From NCBI GenBank assembly GCA_012845835.1, contig JABAKD010000029.1, positions 1,487,970 to 1,551,969 of the forward strand: 64,000 nucleotides of DNA, written 5' to 3'. The position numbers and the translations under genes are program-made. Shown piece after piece: positions 37,006 to 47,100 of this stretch. This DNA comes from Undaria pinnatifida (taxonomy: Eukaryota; Sar; Phaeophyceae; Laminariales; Alariaceae). Under the pieces are notes generated by a model. It had not been told where the DNA came from, searched no databases, and saw nothing but the letters and a program-made list of their open reading frames with translations. How positions within the stretch are numbered: the first letter of the stretch is position 1; the number at the start of each line of letters is the position of its first letter.

Positions 37006-37800
37006 TGTTTACATCTGCCGGTCCAACCCAGACATCTTTTTTTTCGAATGCGAGTCGTGGGGGTTAGGCAGTCGGAAACACTCAACTGGCATGTTTCGCG
37101 AGCCGGAATCGTGCGGCGGAGATATCGCGAACGTTTCGTCCGAACCGGCATATGACACGCCGCGTTAGGCCATGTGTGTGTTCGACGTTGGCGTGTGGCG
37201 TTTGGCGTGTGGGCGTGTGGACGTGCTGGCTGCTGTAGCTACGTACAGCTGGCTGGGCTACAGTGTGTGCACGTGTTCGTTTACAGCGTGTCGCGGCAAA
37301 TCTCAAGCGTGCTTCGGGCTTTGGTGTGTGAGCTTTTTTAGTTGTTGAAAGTGTACCGTTCGGGCAAACACTAGACTACACATCACACGAGCGAACCTCG
37401 CAAAAAGCGTGTACCACGCAGCTTGCAAAGTTGAGCTTCAAACATTCAATCGGTTGTACATATAGCTGACGTTTTTCCCTTAATACAAAAAAAACGTACG
37501 AAAAAAAATGGAGATCCATTCATTGTTGTGGTGGTACGAGCACCTACCGCTGTTACAATACAGCAGTTCCCACGACGTGCCCATACAATGCCACGGATGA
37601 TTCGGTTGCTAGTCTATATACGAGGGATGCGTCGGACCTATTTTTTAAAAATAGGGTCACCCGGCGATGCTGTGCGCTCTATGGTCCAGGGTACCATGCA
37701 TACATTTTTGTTGCTGGAGACTTGCAGTGGGTCACACCTGACAGTTCATTGCTCTGCACCATCACCCCAGGTAGGGGTGCACTCTTTTTTTTCCATCCCA
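37006..37800. other. Upstream region of coiled-coil gene
   Basis: Probable promoter and 5' flank of the minus-strand gene starting at 37005. It contains a degenerate GCGTGTGG minisatellite at about 37186-37230. I cannot identify a TATA box or other defined element. Confidence 0.35.
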
Positions 37801-38145
37801 TTTATTTACTATCCTCGCACTAGACTATACTCTCGCTCTCCCTCCCAGTAGTAACTCAGATCCCGGGTCACGTAGCGGGTTCTTTTCCCCCCCCTCCCCA
37901 CTACGGTGCGCGCCTTCATGTTTATCGCGAGAAGAACTCAGCATTATTTTCATCCCTCATGGACTCGAGTCTGTATACCCACGCTGCTATTAATAATAGG
38001 TGCTGCTGCTCTCAGTCGTTCCAGTTTTTCCCTTATTTTAGCATTTTTGCATAAATAAAGACAAATTCTCACCGCGGTGGGAATCGAACTCAAGGACCAA
38101 CGCTGTTTGCATTCGAGGGTAACCACTAGACCACCGGGGCGACCG
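37800..38145 (-). mobile_element. tRNA-derived SINE, copy 1
   Basis: On the minus strand the head reads CCCCGGTGGTCTAGTGGTTA (box-A-like) then GAGTTCGATTCCCACC (box-B-like), as in a tRNA. A body follows with TTGTCTTTATTT, GAAAAACTGG and TTCTCGCGATAAA. The whole ~310 bp is matched by 60950-61300, body included, which marks it as a SINE, not a lone tRNA pseudogene. Confidence 0.7.
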
Positions 38146-38497
38146 ACACTCTACCAAGTACCAGGTACACAGCAAGCCGCTTCTTACTTGCGCGAAGGGT
38201 AACTCGTACTATGATGACTCGTAGCGTGTTAAAAGTCACCCGTTAAACGATTACGAGTAGTATCTGTTCTACTACTACTAGCTAGGTATATTTGTCCAAC
38301 CAAATACCTGAACACCTACTACTACTACTACTCCTCTCCTCTCTTCCTCTCCAACACCCCTACCTATATCTTCCTAGCGACTTTTACCTCAAAGTTTTCT
38401 CGTATGAATACTCACACGAGTTCCTGAATACAACTCGAACATCGGGCTAAGGACGCTACGTGCCGATCGTCGTACATATAACCGCGGCAAAACTCCC

Positions 38498-38722
38498 ATG
38501 GGGGCTGTTTCTGGAAGCATACAGGAGCCAAATACCACTGCTTTTTGGTACCACTACCAGCTGCTGCTGCGCGTGTTTTCCCTGTCGCAGACTGCAGCCT
38601 CCAGTTGCGAGCGTCTCTCAACGCTCAGCTTGCCCAATACCTACGTCGTACCGAATACGAATGGCACGAACAAGATACACGATCTACGATCTACTATCTA
38701 CGATGGCCTGACGTCCCACTGA
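38498..38722 (+). pseudogene. hAT transposase C-terminal relic
   Basis: One frame encodes a stretch with Leu-Ser-Gln-Thr-Ala-Ala-Ser-Ser-Cys-Glu-Arg. It resembles the LSQTxSSSxCERxWS signature of the hAT dimerisation region (hATC) in DUF659-type transposases, with an upstream Trp-Tyr and Leu-Leu-Leu helix as expected. No catalytic region is found nearby, and other frames are open too, so this is a fragment at most. Confidence 0.4.
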
Positions 38723-38929
38723 CGATGGTAACTGCCGTCGAGTTAGTCGAACCGGCACAAAAATAAAAAACGGCTCTCGCAAGCTCTCGTGCAATTTTTC
38801 GGGCCCAAGTAAATTCTCGGGACAATTGGCCAATCAACGATCTCCAAAACGTCTTGTTTTTCGATCTCGAGTAGGGCTGCAGAGGCTAGCAAAGGAGGGT
38901 GGTGGTGTGGTGGTGGTAAGTGGCAAGCT

Positions 38930-39520
38930 AGAGCGTGCTCCAAATCCAGCCCGGTTCACGTGAACCCATTGCAGTGTGGAGGTGGACCTTGGCTCTGTCT
39001 TCCTCGGCCTCTCCGCTGAGGTTCATCCAGGCGTGGGTGGTCTGCCCTTGGTCCCGTGGTCGCCGAAAGTCGAAACGCTTGCTTTTTGTGTAGAAAAAGA
39101 TAACAGGGTCTCTCGCTCTGCTGTGCACTGCCGTGCCCTGTACTCTCCACTCTCATCCAAGACTGATTGCTGTACCAAGATGATGCCACCGGGATATGCT
39201 TCCCTCCCGGAGATGCCTACGAGGCAGCCAACATCGAACTGGTCTACGCGGGTGAGTGCCAAGTGCAGCTTTTGCGTCTGCTGCCGACGAGTGCAGTGCA
39301 GTTCGTAGCAGATTTTTCGTATACAGTCGACCCGAGCCTGTGCTCGTGGTACACGCAGTAGATGGATGCTATTCTCTACTACAACACCCACCTTTTGGTA
39401 TTGCTGCTGTGCGTGGAAATTGCCCCATCCCGACCTTTCTGCCCTTAGGCAGTAGGTCTTGTTGCCACAACCCCTTGTGTTTGCTGCCCCGGCGTGTACC
39501 AGATATCGATGCAGCACGCA
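38930..39520. other. Ambiguous coding-like stretch
   Basis: Several long frames overlap. The plus frame 38976-39308 runs into a consensus donor (G|GTGAGT) at about 39249. A second plus frame through the same donor reads an acidic, aromatic peptide. The minus frame 39023-39517 spans 164 codons. All have plausible composition, so none can be chosen. It could be a degraded transposon gene linked to the neighbouring hAT relic, or an upstream exon of the MYB gene. Confidence 0.25.
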
Positions 39521-40119
39521 TCGGTTGCAGCACCCAAAGGTCCGACAAGCGACGAAAGAAAAAGTTGATTTTGCTGTTACAATTATTATTTTTGCGACTT
39601 TATCAACGGAGCCAGCGTTTTTTCCAATGCCTAATTTATTTTTATTCTAATTCCAAGTGTTTTATCCCCTTGACGGGAGTGTAGCGCTAAAAGGGTAATA
39701 ACTTTTAAACTACTTCTGAACTCGTGCAGCTGCTGTCGAGACCCCACTGCTCCGCGCTGCTTGCTCGGCCAGCCCCGGTCTGGGCAGGGGCAAGGCACGG
39801 TCAACAGCAGGCGTCGACTGGCAACATATTAGTGCCGACCCCCCTCGATTTTGCTCAGAATGCAACTGGTTCAAGGGGCAGGTTCATCTCTCGCCTACAA
39901 CAGGAGCCCCGACGTCTGTTTTGATGCCCTTTTGCGGCAAGGATAAAAACTGCTGTGAAAGTAAACAGCAAGACTTACTTGAAATCGACCTCCTTCCTTC
40001 CCTGGTGCTATCCTTGACGAATCGCCTCTGCCTCTCTGCTTCGTTTCTGTGCGGCTTTCTTTTGGTCTCGCCTTGCGTGGGCTTGTTTTCGTTTTGTTGT
40101 CGAGCAGTGTGTTGTGGGC

Positions 40120-41148
40120 GATCGTATCATATGATTTGTGTCAGCAGACAGCGCACATTTTTGACAGACACCAATTTTGCCGCATTAACAATACGTAGTT
40201 GCCTTGACTAACGCCGAGCTAATGGTAGGGTTTAGTGTAGAACACAAACTTGACAGCGCACTCTTTCCCTTGCTTGCAATGTGGCTCCGATAGCAAACTT
40301 GAACGACGACACCCGCCCCTACACTTTGGTCAGCGCTCGTTTTCCTTATCAGTCTCGTACACTCGGCGCTTTACCGTACACCCTTGGCAGCACATGTTTT
40401 CCCTTGCTTGTCATGTCTCCTGCCTGACAGCCAGTGACGCCAAGCTACTTGGTTTTAATCTGAATTACTGGGCCCTACGCCCTCGACAGCGCACACGTTT
40501 TTCTCCTGGCATGAAACGAAGCGTCGCCGCTTGATAGTTGACCCTAGTTTGCTTTGACGTGCGCCATACTCCTATTAATAGGTATTAGTGTGGAACACTC
40601 GACCCTAGTCTCTTGTCTCTTGGCGGCGCACGTTTTCTCTTGCTTGACGTGTCTTCAGACAGACATCAAATTTGAATGTTGATTTTGACTGACGCCACAC
40701 TACCAGGTACCAGGTACCTGGTGGGATTGCTGCACCGTATGTGCGATAAAAATTGAAGGCAAGTACCGGGGGGAAGGGACGACACCTGTGACCGCGGCCT
40801 TGTCCAGAAGCTGGAAAGCAGAAGTGTGAAAAAGTGTGGATTACTCGGCCCTTCGTATAATTGTTGACGGCACACGTTTTCCCTGCTTGACATGTCTCCT
40901 TTTTAGTAGCATGAAATTAAGCCTTTGCCTTTCATATTAATATTAATAGCAGTCCGCCCTTGATGGACGATTGCACGTTGTTTTTCTCTCGCGGTATGCA
41001 CATACCAGGGTACTATTATGTCACATTATAGCATATTATGCCACGCTATTGATAGACATTGCTCCTGGCATGAAATGAAGGGTTTTAGCACTGCACCCTT
41101 GATCGACAGCGTACGTTTTCCCTCACTTGGCATGTTTCCTGGCTTGAA
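40120..41148 (+). repeat. Degenerate tandem repeat upstream of MYB gene
   Basis: A unit of about 130 bp recurs seven or more times with heavy decay: GACAGCGCACGTTTTCCCTTGCTTG, CATGTCTCCTG, (C)ATGAAATGAAGCCTTTTAG. Clear copies lie near 40240, 40370, 40490, 40620, 40870, 41060 and 41100. The last runs directly into the first MYB exon. Family B copy 2 (40725-40835) interrupts the array. Confidence 0.65.
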
Positions 41149-44100
41149 ATGAAGCCTTTTAGCCACGAGGAGCACTCTGCGTTTCTGGATGGCATGGAGC
41201 GGTACGGGCAGGAGAGCACAGGGAATGAGTGGGAGAAGATCGCGCAGGTCAGACAACCACAACCACGGCAGCGGCTACAATTGCAAATTCCGACATGTCA
41301 TACGCTACTTCGGATAACAGAGTAGTACTGTACGTTCGTAAATTATTTAAAAAATGAAAAAACACACTTCAGCTGTGAGATCGACCAAAAAGGTTTTTGA
41401 CCGAAACTCAGCTTTGCAAGGTGCGTGTGATACTTCAATCGCGCGTGTTACGGGGTGTGTATACCCTCGTGAAGGATACAGGTCGGTGAGTCCCCTGCAA
41501 ATGCCAGGGTCAACAGAACTAAGACATTCAACCTTGTTCTGTGCACGGAAACTGTATAACCCGCATTGAGGGGGACAAAACCAGACTTTCGTGGAATTCA
41601 GTATGCATGAAACAATAGCTGCTTTAGTGAGTCAACTTTTGGAGCGGGCTGCTTGGGTCTACCGGGTTCGTACGCAAGTTCTTGTGTAATCCCGATGTAT
41701 GTGGCAGGCCAGCGAAGGTCCAGCCCAGGCCTGATGCTCGGGTTGTTAGTGCTGTCGAGTGATAATGGGACATGCGGTGGGCGTCGATCGCTACTGTTCC
41801 GAAGTGATCTATTATAATGCGTACCTGGTAGACCTTGCCTCTTGGTGGACACTACTATGGTTGACTCGCACCATGTACGAGACGAAGACTGCGTAGCTCA
41901 AAACACTGGTTGGTTCGGTTAGAGTTTGGTTAAATTCGTGTCTTACACAGCAGTAGTACTCTAAAACCTGGTGTTGTAGTACATTTCATAGCGGTAGTGA
42001 CTTGCAACCAATGTGTTGAATGCCGGTACCATGTACCTGGCATGTGATAGGGTGCCCTCTCGAATACCCAAGTTTTCTGATTGATTGGTTGAGTGATTGA
42101 TTGATTTTTGGTTGCATTTGGTAATCAGTATAGGCCGTCTCTCAAGAGTCACGCGAGAACCTCAGCCTGAGGTTCCGGGGAAACTATAAATTCGGGAGCA
42201 GTTGTGCTACAGTTCGTGTGGTACACGCCCTTCTCAATATTATATATCTAGAATTTGCCGGTGTCCAGGTTTCTTATGAGACGGCCTGTGCGGGATACAG
42301 GAAATTACGTGGGAGGTGGGGAGTGAAGGCAACCAAAAGTATTCAGTAACGAGATATTCGCACTCGTACTCTTTACGTTGACGGTGCTCGTATGTTGCCT
42401 ACGATACTCCTCGTGCGAGTATCGCTCTGTACTCGTCGGTACGATTACTCATGCACTGTTTTTTTTGTACTCGTACGAATACTCGTACACTCCCACGCGC
42501 GAGTTGTTGTTGTTGTTGTTGTTGTTGTTGTTCTCACATTAACTCGCATAATCAAGTCCGTGGACACAGGATAGGCTCCAGTCACTCTGGAGTGGAGGAA
42601 TACCCCAGGTAAAAAACACAAACCAAAGGTTGTACACGCATATATCATAGCTGACGCAATTCATGCCTCCACCAGAAAAATATAAAGAGCGAAATCGGGA
42701 GTCAGCCTACGATGTGCGAGGTCCATACTGGTGCATACGTCTCACTACTCGCGCCCGAAAAACCGACTATACCGCTTGCCACCCAGAGAAGACTACCACG
42801 CATATATTACACGTAATACCTATCACTACGCATACACACGTCAGACTCAAGTCAAATGGAAAAAATGAAACAAAGAAAAGAAGAGAGTAAAAGAACAAAT
42901 TGAATAGAAAGCGAAAAAGGAAAGGAAAGAATAAAGAAGGAAAGAAAAGACAAGACAACAAGAGGAGGCAAAGAAAGGAAAGAAAAAAACACCATACTAG
43001 CAGACCCTAGGACCCGACTAAAGACGGTATTGGGCTCATAGAGGGTATCAAGTGCATCAATGGCACTGGGGGAAGAACGCAACAAGGCGAAGAAGTCAGG
43101 GCGGCCTTACGCTAGTTTGTGACGGTCATTGGAAGGCGCACAAACTTGAAGACGATGATGGCCAGACCCAAACTTGAGTCTCTTGAGCAGGACGCCCCCC
43201 CCTTGCCCCTTCCCCCACTCCCCCCTTCCCCGCTACCCCCGACCGTTTAGAGATGCCAACGGTGGATGGCGCTGCCGCGGCCTTTGCGTGTCGCTCTACA
43301 GCTCTGCATCTCTCCGCCTCATGCCATTTCCGCATGAATGACTCTGCTCCCTCCTCTACCTGTCGGAACCATCGGCCGGCCTTCTGTGCAGCCTTACTCG
43401 TATCCAAAGCCCATTCGGGTCGGTCATGGGTTGAGGTTGGGGTTGTGGTCAAATATGTGGGTTGACGGTCCTCTTGCCCCTTGACGGACAGCCGTCAAGT
43501 ACTATCACACAAAAAAAACTAGTATGACAAGTCCAGAGACGCCTTGACGGGTCAAAACTAGACCGTCGACCGTCATCTTCGGTTATGGTTAGGACCAGGG
43601 TAATGTTAAATTAAAGGTGGGGGACACAGAGTGCCCCCCGCAGGTCTGCCAATTGAGCAGGTCCTCGGAGAGTACTCACTTTCGTTCCTTCGCAAAGATG
43701 TAGCTTCATTCGTTTCCACCAGAGCCCGGGATGGCTTCTGAGATCGGAGGCGCGTGCCTCCGATCTAATTCCTAAGTTCCCCGAATATAAACCGCCAACC
43801 TTATCATACGAAACCCATCCAAAATGATCTCAAATTCGGATACCTACAGGCCTTTCGAGGCGGTATTTTAACACTAGCCCACCCTGATGAGTCGCATATG
43901 CAGAAATATGGGAGATTCGGGGAAACTCCGGTTCTACGAACTAGACCATGAGTCGAAGATGCGGCTCCTCAAACCCCACTCCCACACCTCTAACCGTCTG
44001 GCTATGGAGCCAGGAACACGTCTGTCCTGCCGTCGACGCCACATGTTAAATTAAAGGTGGGGGACACAGAGTACCCCCTGCAGGTCTGCCAATTGTGCAG

Positions 44101-47100
44101 GTCCTCGGAGAGTACTCACTTTCGTTCCTTCGTAGAGATGTAGCTTTATTCGTTTCCACCAGAGCCCGGGATGGCTTCTGAGATCGGAGGCGCGTGCCTC
44201 CGATCTAATTCCTAAGTTCCCCGAATATAAACCGCCAACCTTATCATACGAAACCCATCCAAAATGATCTCAAATTCGGATACCTACAGGCCTTTCGAGG
44301 CCGTATCTTAACAGTAAGGTACCTTTGTTTCCCAAGACATGTCAACGATCGCTCAGCAGTATCCATCGCTCGAATGCCATGAACTCTCATGATTATAGCC
44401 GACCTCCGTGCAAAACCTGCCACACATCGGACAGATCACGATCGAGATGATGTGGATCCCACATCTGTCGTTTTAATATGGAAAAGGAAGAAATTGATCG
44501 GCTGGTATTGCCTTCACGATGGCCTTAGCCCCGTTTTAATATTTTTCCTTGTTATCTTGTCTCAGGCTGTCGGCAGCGGGCGGTCGGCGAAGGAAGTGCG
44601 CATGCACGCGCACGACTACTTCGTCAACTTGCAGATGGTCACTCAGGTGGGGGGGGGTGGCTGATGTTCTATTTTTCGGATCTCATATTGGTTTTCGTGT
44701 GTCTGACAACAGCCTGAGTGGCCACATAATTTGTGCCTCGCTTGGATCAAGAATCCCGGGAGACATTCGGTGTGCGCCGTTGGGTAAAAATAACGGTTTG
44801 ATGTGACTGTGACCATTGTGGCGAAAACGATAGCGCTACGGATAGTGCACAGAATAGCTACAGCAGTATGTGGCCTTTCACGTGCCTTTTTTCGAGGCAA
44901 TGCGTTTCTGTCCTCTTCTCGTTGTGAGCGCCCGTATCGCACCTGTCTGTCGTTTGCTATTGTGGTTGATTGGCCGTTGCGATGACCGGTGGATGTCTGA
45001 ATACGTGTTGGTTGGTGCATGATAGAGTCGGCGTCCCCGATGGATTAGTAGGTGAATCTCGTCCCTGCTAAAGTCAAAGGTCGGTTCAAGTCTCACCGAG
45101 TGCACAGTGCTCGTGCGTGCTCGTGCTCGTAGGAACTTTTTCTTGCTAAAAAATGACGAGCGGAAAAGCGCGAGAGCGTGAGTTAAAAAATAATCAATGA
45201 CGAGCATCAAAAGCTGAAAAGTGCGAATGCCGAACCCTGTGCGCGATAAAATACAGGCATGTACAGGGGGAGGGGGGGGGGGGGAACCTGTGACCACGGC
45301 TTGTCCAGAAGGTCGCTGACGGCTGAGGGTTAAACCTCTTACAGGTTGAGCTAGAGAGCAAACGATGACCATGGTGTATCTGAATCTGTGCCACCGTGAC
45401 AAGCAGAATCGCATCTACGTACCCAGAGGTGATTACAGCCGACTTTGCCAGCGTAAACTGTTCGACCATAACATGGGCTAGAGTCCTCAGCAGTCGCTGT
45501 CGGAAGCCGCTAGGGCCCATCGGTTTTGGGAAGGAAGGTGGTCTTGTGGCGAGGGGGTATCCCAACGTTGGCGCTTTGCAGTGATGGAGAACAGGAGCGA
45601 GTTGCAGCACACCTGCCGGGTCGGATGTAACCGCAGTGTTGTAACGTCTAGCTTTTGTTGCTGTCGCGTTTTTGGTTGCTCCGCAGATGGGCGAATAGCA
45701 ACTACCATATATTGTGTAACCGCTATGTTGTGATGCCTGCTTGATGCTGTGGAACACCTTCCGTATCGTGTGTAACCGCTGCCAGGTACCTGATATGTTG
45801 TAACGCCTGCCTTTTTGCTGCTCTCCGTTCCGTTTTTTTTACTCCTCAGATGGAACCCGACGCCCGCGTGCTGGGCAGCAAGGTGAAGCGCGAAGACTGG
45901 ACGTTCGAGCAGGATATGGTGTTCGAGCACGCCATGGCAGAGTTCGACGAAACGGTCAGTGGGCATATTTTTTGCTTATTTTTTCATTTCTTTAAACAAA
46001 AATATTCACTATTTCGTTTGTTTTTGTCGGAAGTAGATACGTGTTTTTCGCTGCTTTTTTTAGCATTCATGCGCTTTGTCTTTGTCGAAAGCGGAACAGG
46101 CAGGGCAATTGTAACGCATTTTTTTTTTGCTATCGCTTGACTTCGCCTCCACCCATCGATTCACCCACCCACCTACCCGTGCTGTCACAGCCACAGATAA
46201 TAGAAGATGGCATGAGCTGTCGACAGGAATTTGCGCAGCAGGGTACTTGTAGCTGTCGTCAATTTGTTTGCGTTGGTTAGAGTTTGGAGAATCGTAGATC
46301 TCGGTCGGCGTTATAGAATCCAGCTTCGCCGGGCTCGCAAAAGGGCCCCGTTTTCTTTGGGCGAGGTGTAACTTAAAAAGTGTGTCGGAGACATGCGATC
46401 AAGCTTTTCACTCTGCAACGCGTGCCCGTTTAGCCATTTCTGAAGTACACGTGCGTATTTCAAGAAAAAACTACTTGGATTTAGCACAGGACGAATTATG
46501 CAGTTGTAAAAGAAAGGGTTCAGAGGGTTGTAGCCTTGTAGCAATGAACTCCCGTTGTCGGGACAAACTACTTGAATATAGTATGGGTGGTTTTTGCAGA
46601 AGTAAAAGGGTTAGGGAAAATTTGTCATTTCTTTTTCTTGTTGGCTGTGTTGTGGGTGTGCAGGACCCGTTGAGATGGCTGAAGGTGGCCTCGCTGCTTC
46701 CGGGCAAGAACCACGAGGACGTGCGGCATCGCTACCAGCGCCTGATCTACGATGTGCACAAGATCGAGAACGCCATGCCGGTATGATTTGGTTCACATTT
46801 AAGCCTGGAAGCTTGCGCAATTGGGCCAAGTCACGATCGACTTGCCCCCCCTTCCCCCATTTTTAATGAGGTCTTTTTATGCCCCTTTGCCCCCCCCCGC
46901 GCCGTAACCTTGCTGGAAGCAACGAAGGATGGAGATCAAGTTTATTTTATTCGCAAGGTTTGCGTGTTTTGTTGTGGTGCGGAACACTTCATGGCAGATT
47001 GCGCCATGCCACCCTTCACCCCCCGCGGCCCATGGTCAATGTGCTCTTCCTCTGTTTTTTTTTAACCCCTTGAATACCGCACCCACGTCTTTGGCGACAG

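Larger units (their letters stand above)
43604..44313 (-). mobile_element. TRIM: terminal-repeat retrotransposon in miniature
   Basis: Two 270-bp direct repeats (43604-43873 and 44044-44313), each TGTTAA...TTAACA, flank only 170 bp of non-coding interior. The whole is bracketed by GTAA at 43600-43603 and 44314-44317, a 4-bp target duplication. Read on the minus strand, TGGCGTCGACGGCAGGA begins two bases inside the first repeat and is a plausible tRNA primer-binding site (TGG plus a T-arm complement). The repeats differ at about eight positions. It inserted in MYB intron 1, with no gene of its own. Confidence 0.88.
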
